DNA of 64,000 nucleotides from UMGS1889 sp900556055 (GTDB taxonomy: Bacteria > Bacillota > Clostridia > Oscillospirales > Ruminococcaceae). The translations under genes were made by a program, and so were the position numbers. Location: contig CABQEV010000004.1 in assembly GCA_902463265.1 (NCBI GenBank), positions 62,001-126,000 of the forward strand. Direction: 5' to 3'. Every line of letters begins with the position of its first letter. Positions within the stretch are counted from its first letter, which is position 1. The notes beneath the pieces were generated by a model that was not told where the DNA came from, ran no database searches, and saw only the letters and a program-made list of their open reading frames with translations. Of this stretch, positions 34,433 through 42,571 are shown one piece after another.

Positions 34433-35356
34433 TCAATGATAGCTTATCCCGATAGATTTGTCAATAGCGGACAGCCTTTCCGACAGTGCGTCAGTGAAAT
34501 AGGAATTGTCCGATCCAATGCGGATCAAAGCACAGCATCGGCTGTAAGCACTTGCAAATATCCGATGTCTTTCATCGCTTTCCATGCCGCTTATTCTGTC
34601 CCTTAAACCGGACATTGCATCAAAATCAAAAGGAAGCGTGATGTCCTCATGCTCTGACAGCGCACACCACAGCATATTATCAAGGAAAAGCCCGCAGATG
34701 TTGTCAAACAGCAGCGTGTAATCCATGCCGCAGTGTCTGCCGTAATTTTTCAGAGCTGCTGTGATCTTTTCCTCACCAAGCCCTTCGCAGAGAATATTTT
34801 CCATAGCAAGACGGCGGTAAAATTCCCGCAGAAACCACACGCCCTCAATGTCACTTATCGGAGTCAGCAGCGGATAATCTATTGAGATAAAAACATTTTT
34901 GCAGTCAAATCTTATTTCCTTTATATGGGATAAAAACTCATCGTAACCTTTTTCACAGATATATCTGTATGATGCTGTCTGAATATTAAGACGATGCGAA
35001 TATGCGGCTTTGCAGAATGTTTTTCCCTCAGCGATTGCCCTGTCAAGCACTGCTGTGCCTTTAACACAAATTTCATGAAACGGCGTATTTACGAGCATAT
35101 CCAAAGCTGCATCATCCGAAAGAGAGATCAGAAAGGAATCTGCCGTGTAGATGACCGAATCCATTATCATCTGCGATTTTTCACGGGAAAGCGAACCGCT
35201 GGAGCGCATTGTATACTGTCCGCAAAGCTCGGAAAATTCCGCAAAAACCTCACTTTGTATTTTTGACTTTGCCGCATCGGAAACGCTGTTCATAAGTGAC
35301 GGGATAAATTTTCCTACCGTTCTCACGATCCCCGCACGGGAAATATCAGTCGTCAT
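34433..35356 (-). CDS. DUF6179-like protein
   Basis: The 307-residue protein resembles the DUF6179 family of Ruminococcus-type Clostridia, which has no known function. It looks cytoplasmic and helical, with conserved-looking stretches FISIDYPLLTPISDIEGVWFLREFYRRL and LLFDNICGLFLDNMLWCALSE. The ATG at 35356 has GGAG eight bases before it and overlaps the end of the DUF6323-like gene by 11 bases, so translation is probably coupled. A longer reading upstream has no ribosome binding site. Confidence 0.65.
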   Translation of the reverse strand: MTTDISRAGIVRTVGKFIPSLMNSVSDAAKSKIQSEVFAEFSELCGQYTMRSSGSLSREKSQMIMDSVIYTADSFLISLSDDAALDMLVNTPFHEICVKGTAVLDRAIAEGKTFCKAAYSHRLNIQTASYRYICEKGYDEFLSHIKEIRFDCKNVFISIDYPLLTPISDIEGVWFLREFYRRLAMENILCEGLGEEKITAALKNYGRHCGMDYTLLFDNICGLFLDNMLWCALSEHEDITLPFDFDAMSGLRDRISGMESDERHRIFASAYSRCCALIRIGSDNSYFTDALSERLSAIDKSIGISYH

Positions 35357-35834
35357 AAACATCACTCCATCTGAAATCAGACGAAAAATCATTTGCGCTT
35401 TCGGGAAGCTCTTTGCCGCTGCGGACAGCATCGCATATCGCCTCAACACCCCTGCCCGACAGCATTTCCAAACTTCCGCCGCACATATTTTCAAAGCAGT
35501 CAAACATCATTTCAATCAGCTCGCTGTCGGAAATTCCGTCGTCGGTCTCCTCCTTGATCGTGTAGAAAATGCCGACAAGCTCTGCGGCTGTTTCTGCAAA
35601 ATCGCTTTCGTCGGCAAAGCTGCTTCGTGCAAATTTTTTCACGATGCCGACAGATGCAGCCTCGCCGAAAACTATCCTTTCCGTTTCGGAGATATGTTCC
35701 CGCTCCGCTGATGCGATCAATTCTGCTTGCTTTTATGTCAGTACAATTCCGTACCGCATGATTTTTTCGTTCAGAAGCATAAGTTTTTCCGATGTGTCAT
35801 TTCCGATCTTGCTGATATTGAACAAATCCTCCAA
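35346..35834 (-). pseudogene. DUF6323-like gene interrupted by an in-frame TAA
   Basis: One continuous frame of 163 codons runs from a TTG at 35834 (AAGGGG nine to ten bases upstream) to the stop at 35346, broken only by TAA at 35735-35733, codon 34. Before it: EDLFNISKIGND...IMRYGIVLT; after it: KQAELIASAEREHIS...SDSELIEMMFDCF...GGSLEMLSG, which together match the DUF6323 layout, where this stop position is usually a Pro or similar residue after Leu-Thr. No frameshift is needed. Either the gene is a recent nonsense mutant, or the shorter frame starting at the TTG at 35720 is still made. The usual partner, DUF6179, follows with an overlap. Confidence 0.6.
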
Positions 35835-35866
35835 TATAATCGTCCCCTTTTTGTTTAAAATGTCAA

Positions 35867-35895
35867 TTGAATTTTCACTTGAAATATGCTATAAT
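35867..35895 (+). promoter_or_regulatory. Promoter of ruvX
   Basis: TTGAAT (35867-35872), 17-base spacer, TATAAT (35890-35895). The leader before the ruvX ATG would be about 120 bases and has no clear structure. Confidence 0.75.
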
Positions 35896-36023
35896 ATAAA
35901 TGTAAAATATGGGTTTATGTATCAATTTCGCTTATAGCACATTTTATGATAACATATTTTTTCTTCGATGTCAATACGATGTCGATTTTTTTATGCAAAA
36001 AATTCCCGAAAGGATAGTTTGAT

Positions 36024-36449
36024 ATGAAAATTATGTCCGTCGATTACGGCGATGCAAGAACAGGACTTGCTGTCTGCGATAAATCGGAATTTCTGGCATC
36101 TCCCCTGACCGTCATCACCGAATATAACGCTGATAAGCTTGCCGAAAAGATCGCTGAATATGTAAAAACAGAAAAGCCCGAACGGCTTGTTGTGGGTCTC
36201 CCGAAAAACATGGACGGAAGCGAAGGCGGACGCGCCGAAAAATGCCGTGAATTCGGCGATAAGCTGCACGCGCTGACAGGTGTTGAAACAATAATGTGGG
36301 ACGAGCGCTGCACGACGGTTTCCGCTCACCAGATACTTAATGAAACTAATGTCCGCGGAAAAAAGCGAAAGGCAGTTGTTGATGCCGTAGCAGCTGTGAT
36401 AATCCTCGAAAGCTATCTTGAATACCGCAAAAACAATCCGAATGCATAA
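36024..36449 (+). CDS. ruvX: Holliday junction resolvase-like protein RuvX/YqgF
   Basis: A 141-residue RNase H-fold protein, proposed to resolve Holliday junctions or to process 16S rRNA precursor. The first acidic motif is SVDYGDARTGLAV, the second is VVGLPKNMDGSEGGRAE, and WDERCTTVSA and a final VDAVAAVIILESYL carry the remaining acidic residues. The ATG follows GAAAGGA. It is monocistronic with its own promoter and terminator. Confidence 0.93.
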   Translation: MKIMSVDYGDARTGLAVCDKSEFLASPLTVITEYNADKLAEKIAEYVKTEKPERLVVGLPKNMDGSEGGRAEKCREFGDKLHALTGVETIMWDERCTTVSAHQILNETNVRGKKRKAVVDAVAAVIILESYLEYRKNNPNA

Positions 36450-36486
36450 AAAATGCCCCATAGTTCAAAGCTATGAGGCATTTTTG
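36450..36486. terminator. Bidirectional terminator after ruvX
   Basis: Stem AAAATGCC-CCATAG pairs with CTATG-AGGCATTTT around a 7-base loop, with T runs on both strands. It also ends the TauE pair. Confidence 0.85.
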
Positions 36487-36827
36487 TTTTTTGTGAAAAG
36501 CTCTTTCAGACCTGCCGCAAGGATAAATCCGCCGAACATTTTTCCGAGAATGTCAGAACCTATCCATTTGGCAGCCATGCTTCCGAGGACGGCAAAAAGT
36601 GCGCCGGTCAATATAGCAGGAAGCAGCTTTCTGAATTCGATCAATCCGTTTTTTGCGTGAATTATAACTGCGAGGATCGCTGTCGGAATGAAGCAAAGAA
36701 GATTTATCCCCTGTGCCTCGAGCTGCGAATATCCGGCAAAAGCTGTCAGCCAGATGATAAGTATCATTCCCCCGCCGACTCCCATTGACGCCAGTATCGC
36801 TGAGATAAAAGCTGCCGCATATATCAT
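36471..36827 (-). CDS. Half-size TauE/SafE (TSUP) membrane protein, C-half type
   Basis: A 118-residue membrane protein with three to four spans. The N-terminus FISAILASMGVGGGMILIIWLTAF carries the TSUP glycine motif and the rest (LLCFIPTAILAVIIHAKNGLI, LLPAILTGALFAVLGSMAA) matches one repeat of the sulfite/organosulfonate exporter family, whose usual members are about 250 residues with two repeats. The gene overlaps the preceding half by four bases, so the two probably form a heterodimeric carrier. Substrate unknown. Confidence 0.8.
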   Translation of the reverse strand: MIYAAAFISAILASMGVGGGMILIIWLTAFAGYSQLEAQGINLLCFIPTAILAVIIHAKNGLIEFRKLLPAILTGALFAVLGSMAAKWIGSDILGKMFGGFILAAGLKELFTKNKNAS

Positions 36828-37177
36828 CTGAGCAAAAGCCTCCCGCCTGCGATTATCATCATTATGGCAAAAATCTTTTTCAGCAGACTGCCGCTGATCT
36901 TTTTCAGGAACAGTCCGCCGAGAGCCGCTCCGATCAATCCGGGGATAAGAAGCCTGAGTGCTGTATTGACCGAAAAACTATTTCCCGATGCATAGATAAT
37001 TACCGAAACAAGCGAAAGAGGCAGTGTCACAGCGAGTGAGCAGGCATGAGCGGAACGCTGTTCAAAACCGCATGATCTCAGCATAGGCACTGCGATCACA
37101 CCTCCTCCCGAGCCGAAAAAACCGTTCAGAAGCCCGACAACACAGCCTGTCAACGCTATTTTTGTTTTCTCGGACAC
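36824..37177 (-). CDS. Half-size TauE/SafE (TSUP) membrane protein, N-half type
   Basis: The 117-residue protein has the other TSUP repeat: TGCVVGLLNGFFGSGGGVIAVPML, then SLAVTLPLSLVSVIIYASG and LLIPGLIGAALGGLFLKKI. The GTG at 37177 has AGGCGGTG upstream; an upstream ATG would add 19 residues without a ribosome binding site. Overlaps the next half by four bases. Confidence 0.8.
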   Translation of the reverse strand: MSEKTKIALTGCVVGLLNGFFGSGGGVIAVPMLRSCGFEQRSAHACSLAVTLPLSLVSVIIYASGNSFSVNTALRLLIPGLIGAALGGLFLKKISGSLLKKIFAIMMIIAGGRLLLR

Positions 37178-37232
37178 AATATCACCGCCTTGCTTTTTGC
37201 ATATATTATCCGCAAATGATTCGATAATATAC

Positions 37233-37263
37233 AAAAAGCCGCTGCGAAACGATCCGCAGCGGC
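37233..37263 (-). terminator. Terminator of the sugar ABC operon
   Basis: Stem GCCGCTGCG / CGCAGCGGC with a 7-base loop, followed on the minus strand by TTTTTG. Confidence 0.85.
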
Positions 37264-37291
37264 AGATTGATGCAATTGTAAGCGAAAGGGA

Positions 37292-38170
37292 TCAGCCCTT
37301 TACACCGCCCATTGTAACACCCTTGATGATGAACTTGGAGAGGAACATATAAACAATAACAACAGGGATAATGGAGAGAAGGATGAACATGTAAATTTCA
37401 CCGAGATCTCCGTTCTCAGAGTTCATCTTACTACGCAGGAGTGAGAGCATGATAGGAACAGTTGCCTTTGACTTCGAGCTGATTACCAGAGCAGGAGTAA
37501 AGAAGTTGTTCCATGATGCAACGAATGCGAAGATCATCTGTACAGCAAGCGCAGGCTTGAGCATAGGAAGTGAGATCATATTGAATGTATAGAACTCATT
37601 TGATCCGTCAACTCGTGCGGCTTCAATGATCTCCATAGGAAGCGTACTTTCAATATTTTGCTTCATGTAGAAGAATACAGCAGGTGCAGCGATCGCCGGA
37701 ATTATCAGAGGCCAGTATGTATCATTGAGCTTTACCTTGTTGATGAGCTGAATGAAACCAACTGCGGAAACCTGTGTAGGGATCATCATGATGACCATAA
37801 TGAAAGTAAATATCAGCTGCTTGCCCTTAAAGTCATATACGTGGATTCCGTAAGCAGTAAGTGCCGAGAAATACGTTGACAATGTAGCGGACAAAATAGC
37901 GATGATAAAGCTGTTTAACAGACCCTTAGGGATAGCGATAAGGGAAGTATCGTTCCAAGCAGTTACGAGGTTCTTCCAGAAGTAGCCTCTGGGGATAAGC
38001 GTAAAACCTGCCTGCAGCTGTGCATTGGATCTTGTTGCGTTGATTATAAGCAGATAGAAGGGGAAAAGGCAAAGAACAGCAACCAGGATCATAAAGATAT
38101 AGACAAGAACTCTTGATACTGTAAGCGATATCTTCTCGTTCTGTGCCTGAATATCAGCGGCATTACTCAT
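37292..38170 (-). CDS. Carbohydrate ABC transporter permease (MalG type)
   Basis: A 292-residue inner-membrane permease with six spans. The EAA loop reads MEIIEAARVDGSNEFYTFNMISLPMLKPAL, and GVTMGGVKG ends the protein as usual for MalG relatives. Its ATG overlaps the stop of the MalF-type gene (ATGA), so the two subunits are translationally coupled. No ATPase gene is present; such importers often share a common MsmX-like ATPase encoded elsewhere. Confidence 0.93.
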   Translation of the reverse strand: MSNAADIQAQNEKISLTVSRVLVYIFMILVAVLCLFPFYLLIINATRSNAQLQAGFTLIPRGYFWKNLVTAWNDTSLIAIPKGLLNSFIIAILSATLSTYFSALTAYGIHVYDFKGKQLIFTFIMVIMMIPTQVSAVGFIQLINKVKLNDTYWPLIIPAIAAPAVFFYMKQNIESTLPMEIIEAARVDGSNEFYTFNMISLPMLKPALAVQMIFAFVASWNNFFTPALVISSKSKATVPIMLSLLRSKMNSENGDLGEIYMFILLSIIPVVIVYMFLSKFIIKGVTMGGVKG

Positions 38171-39126
38171 AATAAGTTATTCCCCTTTCTCGTCTTCATT
38201 TTCTTTGTATCATCAGGCTTTACCATTGACTTGTAGACAATAAAGCTAAGTATGCCTGTAATGATGAACATGATAACAGAAATAGCACCGCCCATACCGA
38301 AGTTCTTACTTGTGGAAATGTAGTTATTCAGGTACATTACCAGTGTCATTGTAGTTCTGTTAGGATTACCGTGTCCGGCTGTCATGATCTGAGGTACATC
38401 GTACATCTGGAGACCGCCGATAAGAGCAGTAATTGCAACATAAACAATGATAGGCATGAGAAGAGGAAGTGTGATCTTGAACAGGATCTGTGTAGACTTT
38501 GCACCGTCAATTGCAGCAGCCTCAAAGAGTGACTGATCGATACCCATGATACCTGCCATAAGGAGGATCGTGGTGTTACCGAACCACATCAGGAAGTTGA
38601 TGAAAGCGACCAGACCTCTGATCGTAACTGTTTTTCCGAAAAAGTCTACAATTTCTCCGCCTGAAGCAACAATGATCTGGTTGATAGGGCCGACATTGGA
38701 GAACAGTGTGAAGAATAGCATTGAGAAAGCGGATGCCATGATAAGGTTAGGCATATAAATAACGGTCTTGAAGAATGTCTGACCCTTGATTCCCAGACGT
38801 GTGCTTGTAAAGAAGATAGCAAGCAGCAGCGCAAATACGAGCTGAGGAACAGCACCGAGGAACCACATTATCATGGTGTTTGCGGTGTAATCGAAAATAG
38901 CAACCGAACCATTGCTATCGGGTGTGAACAGCTTGACATAGTTATCAAATCCGCAGAATGTAGGACCGATCTGTGTCAGACCATCACGGTAGTTAACAAA
39001 GAAGCTGTTATAGAAAGTTGAAAGCAGAGGAATAAGCTGGCAAAGCACAAAAACTATAATAAAGGGAGCAATAAAAATATATCCCCACTTTGAATAGCTG
39101 ATAGATTTACGCTTATTATTCGACAT
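38167..39126 (-). CDS. Carbohydrate ABC transporter permease (MalF type)
   Basis: A 319-residue permease with a short basic cytoplasmic N-terminus, six spans and the EAA loop QSLFEAAAIDGAKSTQILFKITLPLLMP. It forms the channel with the MalG-type protein. The ATG at 39126 follows GAGGTG at six bases; a longer reading would run back toward the binding-protein gene without a start signal. The stop is shared with the next gene. Confidence 0.93.
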   Translation of the reverse strand: MSNNKRKSISYSKWGYIFIAPFIIVFVLCQLIPLLSTFYNSFFVNYRDGLTQIGPTFCGFDNYVKLFTPDSNGSVAIFDYTANTMIMWFLGAVPQLVFALLLAIFFTSTRLGIKGQTFFKTVIYMPNLIMASAFSMLFFTLFSNVGPINQIIVASGGEIVDFFGKTVTIRGLVAFINFLMWFGNTTILLMAGIMGIDQSLFEAAAIDGAKSTQILFKITLPLLMPIIVYVAITALIGGLQMYDVPQIMTAGHGNPNRTTMTLVMYLNNYISTSKNFGMGGAISVIMFIITGILSFIVYKSMVKPDDTKKMKTRKGNNLL

Positions 39127-39263
39127 TCGTATCACCTCATACGTAAAAATATCCGGCATTTTTTTACCGTAGGACCATAGTTTTGCGAAAAAAGGTAAAA
39201 AAAGGGGGCAAGACAAGAATTTGCCTTGCCCCACAATTGCTTGTTTATTATCCTAGCAAAGAA

Positions 39264-40667
39264 TTACTCAGCAGGAACTGTGATTGCAGGATACTTTTCG
39301 GAAACGTACTTATAGAAGTTGGTATAAGCCTCGTCCTCAGAGATTGTGCCCTTGAAGTAATCAAGGAAGATTGTTGTGATGTTCTCATTGAGGAGCTGGT
39401 CATACTTAGTCTTGTTCTCGAACTTGATGTTGTCAGCAAGCTTTACGAATACAGCTGTATCGTTCTGACCGCCGAGGAACTCATTGCCGTAATCAGGATC
39501 GGAAGCGAACTTCTCGTTTACAGTCTTGTTGTTGGAGAACTGGCTCTCGTTTTCAACGAGCTTAGAGCAAACATCTTCGTTAGTTGTGAATGTGTTCATG
39601 ATATCAGCAACCATTGTCGGGTTGTCTGTGCCTGTAGCAGCGAGGAGCCATGTGCCGCCCCAGAAGTATGCCTGAGGACCTTCGCAGATAGCCCAGTCAC
39701 CCATGCATCCCTTATCAGGATCCTGAGCGTTGCCCATAGAGAAGTTGTAGTACCAAGCAGGACCAAAGAAGCACATTGTCTTACCGTCAGCAAACATCTG
39801 AGCTGTCTTTTCATCATCCCAGATACCAGCAGGAAGTGTATAGCCGTTATCCATAAATGTCTTAGCCTGTGCAATATAATCCTTCATAGCCTGAGGGAAT
39901 ACGAGGTTGTTATTAGCGTCAACCCAAGCCTCAGTAGCGTTGTTGGACCATGTACGATATGTTTCAGCGTAAGAAGCTGTCATGTAGTAGCCCTTTTCCT
40001 TAGCAGAAGCTGCTACGGACTCGAACTTGCTCCAGTCGCTCAGAGCTGCCTGAACCTCATCAGGATCATCTGTGCCAAGAACGTCCTTAGCGATAGAACG
40101 TCTGTAGATCAGAGCTGCAGGGCAGCACTGGAAGGAAACGCCCTTCATAACGCCGTTAGCATCGGAAGCTGCATCGATTGTGTACTGGTACATTGTATCA
40201 GCCTTAGCAACACCGATAGATGTTACATCGAGTGTAGCGTCTGTATCTGTGTACTTCTTGATGTAGTCAGCCTCAGCAAGGAACATATCGATCTTGTCAT
40301 CAGCAGCTGCATCAGCCTGAGCAAGCAGAGCCTCGTCCAGCTTATCCTGGTAAACGCCGCCGTCAGAAGGATTGATGATCCAGTTTACAGTGATTCCCTC
40401 GGGAACTGTGTAGTACTTCTCGAAGAAGCCCTTGAACTCGTCGTTCCAAGCGTAGATGTTGAATACCTTGCCCTCATCACCGGTAGCTGCAGCAGCATCG
40501 CCGCCTTCAGCAGCAGCAGTTGTGTCAGCAGCAGCTGTATCAGCAGAATCTCCGCCTGCAGCAGCAGTTGTCTCATCAGATGAACCGCTGGAAGAGCAGC
40601 CGGCAAGCATTGTGCCAGCCATTGCGAGTGTAGAGAGAATTGCGAGTGTCTTCTTAAAATTTCTCAT
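39264..40667 (-). CDS. Sugar-binding lipoprotein of an ABC importer
   Basis: The 467-residue extracellular binding protein has a lipoprotein signal (LAMAGTMLAGC, anchor Cys near residue 23), an Ala/Thr/Asp-rich linker of about 40 residues and a family 1 solute-binding fold (VFNIYAWNDEFKGFFEKYY, MCFFGPAWYYNF, GDWAICEGPQAYFWGGTWLLA). Aromatic residues around these blocks suggest an oligosaccharide ligand, which cannot be named. It uses an unusually uniform codon set, as expected for a highly expressed gene. AAGGAGG lies nine bases before the ATG. Confidence 0.92.
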   Translation of the reverse strand: MRNFKKTLAILSTLAMAGTMLAGCSSSGSSDETTAAAGGDSADTAAADTTAAAEGGDAAAATGDEGKVFNIYAWNDEFKGFFEKYYTVPEGITVNWIINPSDGGVYQDKLDEALLAQADAAADDKIDMFLAEADYIKKYTDTDATLDVTSIGVAKADTMYQYTIDAASDANGVMKGVSFQCCPAALIYRRSIAKDVLGTDDPDEVQAALSDWSKFESVAASAKEKGYYMTASYAETYRTWSNNATEAWVDANNNLVFPQAMKDYIAQAKTFMDNGYTLPAGIWDDEKTAQMFADGKTMCFFGPAWYYNFSMGNAQDPDKGCMGDWAICEGPQAYFWGGTWLLAATGTDNPTMVADIMNTFTTNEDVCSKLVENESQFSNNKTVNEKFASDPDYGNEFLGGQNDTAVFVKLADNIKFENKTKYDQLLNENITTIFLDYFKGTISEDEAYTNFYKYVSEKYPAITVPAE

Positions 40668-40690
40668 TGGTTTTTTCCTCCTTAAAATAT

Positions 40691-40720
40691 AATATATCTC
40701 TTTATGAAATATATTAGCAA
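40691..40720 (-). promoter_or_regulatory. Probable promoter of the sugar-binding protein gene
   Basis: Minus strand TTGCTA (40720-40715), 18-base spacer, TATATT (40696-40691), between lacI-type regulator and binding-protein gene. Confidence 0.5.
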
Positions 40721-40723
40721 AAG

Positions 40724-40740
40724 TTTATGAAACCGTTTTA
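40724..40740. promoter_or_regulatory. LacI/CcpA-type operator at the end of the regulator gene
   Basis: TGAAACCGTTTTA on the plus strand (complement TAAAACGGTTTCA) is a near-palindrome around CG, of the kind bound by LacI-family repressors. It overlaps the last codons and stop of the regulator gene and lies just upstream of the -35 of the binding-protein promoter. Confidence 0.5.
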
Positions 40741-41747
40741 GTGAGATCTTTTACAGACTCACCTTCAACAAGATGTCCCGGAATTATCACGGGCGGCGCA
40801 TCCTCGGGGATCTCCCGTCGGATCAGGGATATCAGAAGCCTTGCAGCTTCAAGTCCCAGCCTTTCGTTATCCTGTTTAACGGTTGTAAGCTTCGGTCTGA
40901 CGATCTGCGTCAGAAGGATTCCATCATATCCGACGATCGAGATATCATTCGGAACGGACAGCCCAAGCTCTTCAAAAGCATTCAGCGCACCCAGCACCGA
41001 AAAGTCATCGGGAAGCATGATGCATGTCGGCGGATCATCAAGTGCAACAAGCTTTTTCACAAGCTGCTCGGTAGTGATCGGGTCGTGATAGCGTCCCTGA
41101 AGGACATAATCCTCACGATACGGGATACCGAACTTTTCAAGCGTCTTTTTATAGCCGCTGAGCCTTGCATTTGTTACATCTGAAACCTCACCCTTGATGA
41201 ATGCGATCTTTGTGTGACCCTTACCGTGGATATGAGTCACCAGTTCGCTTACGCCGCTTTCGTTATCCGAAATGACCGAAAGCTTTTTGCCGGTCGCACA
41301 GTCGAGTGAAACCAGCGGCAGAGAACTTTCAAGCAGAGAAATGATATTCTCCGAATAAAAATCTCCGCAGACTATAAACACACCGTCAAAATTTCTGTAA
41401 ACGCAGTGTTCATAGTAATTTATGTACATATTTCCGATATTGCTGCTTATAAGTGTTATGTCATAGCCAAAGCTTTCAGCTTCTTTTTTAAAGCTGTTGA
41501 GCACTGCCGAAAAATAACTGTGTTCAATTCCCTTTTCCGCTTCATCCACAAGAAGAACGCCGATATTGAATGTCTTATTCGTTTTCAGCGCACGAGCCTG
41601 TGAATTCGGCAGATAGCCGAGCCTTTTGGCGGTTTCTCTTACGTTTTTCTTTGTTGCGTCGCTGACATCCTTATGGTTATTAAGTGCCTTGCTGACTGTT
41701 GCGATTGACACTCCGCATTCGTTCGCAATATCCTTAATTGAAACCAC
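40725..41747 (-). CDS. LacI-family transcriptional regulator
   Basis: A 340-residue repressor: helix-turn-helix SIKDIANECGVSIATVSKALNNHKDVSDATK, hinge LGYLPNSQARAL, then a periplasmic-binding-like effector domain (FDGVFIVCGDF, KIAFIKGEVSDVTNARLSGY, CIMLPDDFSVLGALNAFEELGLSVP). It probably senses the sugar carried by the adjacent importer. The start is a GTG at 41747 with no strong ribosome binding site, suggesting low expression. Operators stand at its own start site and before the binding-protein gene. Confidence 0.92.
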   Translation of the reverse strand: MVSIKDIANECGVSIATVSKALNNHKDVSDATKKNVRETAKRLGYLPNSQARALKTNKTFNIGVLLVDEAEKGIEHSYFSAVLNSFKKEAESFGYDITLISSNIGNMYINYYEHCVYRNFDGVFIVCGDFYSENIISLLESSLPLVSLDCATGKKLSVISDNESGVSELVTHIHGKGHTKIAFIKGEVSDVTNARLSGYKKTLEKFGIPYREDYVLQGRYHDPITTEQLVKKLVALDDPPTCIMLPDDFSVLGALNAFEELGLSVPNDISIVGYDGILLTQIVRPKLTTVKQDNERLGLEAARLLISLIRREIPEDAPPVIIPGHLVEGESVKDLTKTVS

Positions 41748-41838
41748 GAAAGGAACACCACACTTTCAGTCGCTGTCGGTGCAGATCTTCGGATATCTGA
41801 ATACGCCCCGCAGATTTATGTTTTTGAAATTTTGTTTT

Positions 41839-41848
41839 AAAACGTTTT
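41839..41848. promoter_or_regulatory. Operator at the transcription start of the LacI-type gene
   Basis: The perfect palindrome AAAACGTTTT lies just downstream of the -10 element (expected start near 41851 on the minus strand), where bound repressor would block its own transcription. The flanks (TTTTAAAACGTTTTCG) also roughly fit a catabolite-repression cre site. Confidence 0.6.
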
Positions 41849-41857
41849 CGTACCCTA

Positions 41858-41886
41858 AATATACAACCGAAAAGCCAATATGTCAA
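41858..41886 (-). promoter_or_regulatory. Promoter of the LacI-type regulator gene
   Basis: Minus strand TTGACA (41886-41881), 17-base spacer, TATATT (41863-41858). Confidence 0.85.
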
Positions 41887-42157
41887 TGGTTTTTGATACT
41901 TTTTAATAAATTTTTGTGATTATGCACAAACTGCGAATTTGTTTTTGAACATTTTGCCATATCCAAATTCCATATTAAGGAATTATTTTTCTTATTATAT
42001 GCATATTGCTATGTCAAAATAAATAAAGGATACGTTAATGTTAAAATGTTTTTGTGCAAAAACTATACCGTATCAAAAACGCAGTCATCGAAAACGATTG
42101 AAAATGTAAAGTCATACAAAACACAGCGGTTAAACGATTATTTACAATATCCGCCGC
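41887..42157. other. Non-coding AT-rich region between rqcP and the LacI-type gene
   Basis: Together with the promoter region this is a 410-base gap. I see no credible coding frame or RNA gene. A short palindrome ATCG-AAAA-CGAT at about 42087-42098 looks like another LacI-type half palindrome, but it is 200 bases from the regulator promoter. The rest is AT-rich without clear structure. Confidence 0.5.
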
Positions 42158-42400
42158 TCAGTCAACAACGATATAGTTATCCGCCGCATTCTCTTTTGTT
42201 GCATATTCGCTTACTGAAAGCACCTTGACCTTGAGCGGCTTCTGACCGAGGTTTATCTCGATTATATCATCGACCTTCACTTCATACGACGCTCTTGCGG
42301 GCTTGCCGTTCACATAGATCTTTTCCGCATCACACGCTTCATTGGCAACGGTTCTGCGCTTGATAAGCCTTGTGACCTTTAAATATTTATCCAGTCTCAT
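42158..42400 (-). CDS. rqcP: S4-domain RNA-binding protein RqcP (YabO/Hsp15 type)
   Basis: The 80-residue protein is an S4 fold: MRLDKYLKVTRLIKRRTVANEACDAEKIYVNGKPARASYEVKVDDIIEI. In Bacillus RqcP works with RqcH on stalled 50S-peptidyl-tRNA complexes in ribosome quality control. AGGAGAG is six bases before the ATG at 42400. Its position after mazG and the flippase gene matches Bacillus yabM-yabN-yabO, except that an HU gene lies between. Confidence 0.92.
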   Translation of the reverse strand: MRLDKYLKVTRLIKRRTVANEACDAEKIYVNGKPARASYEVKVDDIIEINLGQKPLKVKVLSVSEYATKENAADNYIVVD

Positions 42401-42436
42401 ACTTTTCTCTCCTGACAAAAATGCTGATTTTCATGC

Positions 42437-42516
42437 AAAACGCCGTATCCGACATTATTTATATATCATATTGCCCGATAAATTTTACATTTATTCTTTT
42501 TCGGATACGCTGTTTT
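42437..42516. repeat. Inverted repeat in the rqcP leader
   Basis: The arms 42437-42452 (AAAACGCCGTATCCGA) and 42501-42516 are complementary at 14 of 16 positions, around a 48-base AT-rich centre. On the minus strand it lies between the HU terminator and the rqcP start, so it could form a long hairpin in the rqcP leader or be a miniature mobile element remnant. Confidence 0.55.
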
Positions 42517-42521
42517 ACCTG

Positions 42522-42546
42522 AAAACGGGGACGTTGAACGTCCCCG
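42522..42546 (-). terminator. Terminator of the HU gene
   Basis: Perfect stem CGGGGACGT / ACGTCCCCG with a 3-base loop, followed on the minus strand by TTTTC. Confidence 0.8.
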
Positions 42547-42571
42547 CAGCAGTATATTCAATACAAAGGAA

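Noticed and set aside
35900..36023. Structured leader in front of ruvX (repeated CGATGTC near 35966-35985)
   Set aside because: The two CGATGTC units are direct, not inverted, repeats and do not form a stable stem by eye.
39183..40583. A 466-codon open frame on the plus strand, rich in Leu, Ser and Cys
   Set aside because: It is the exact antisense of the sugar-binding lipoprotein gene and reflects that gene's strongly biased codon use; no start signal or known motif.
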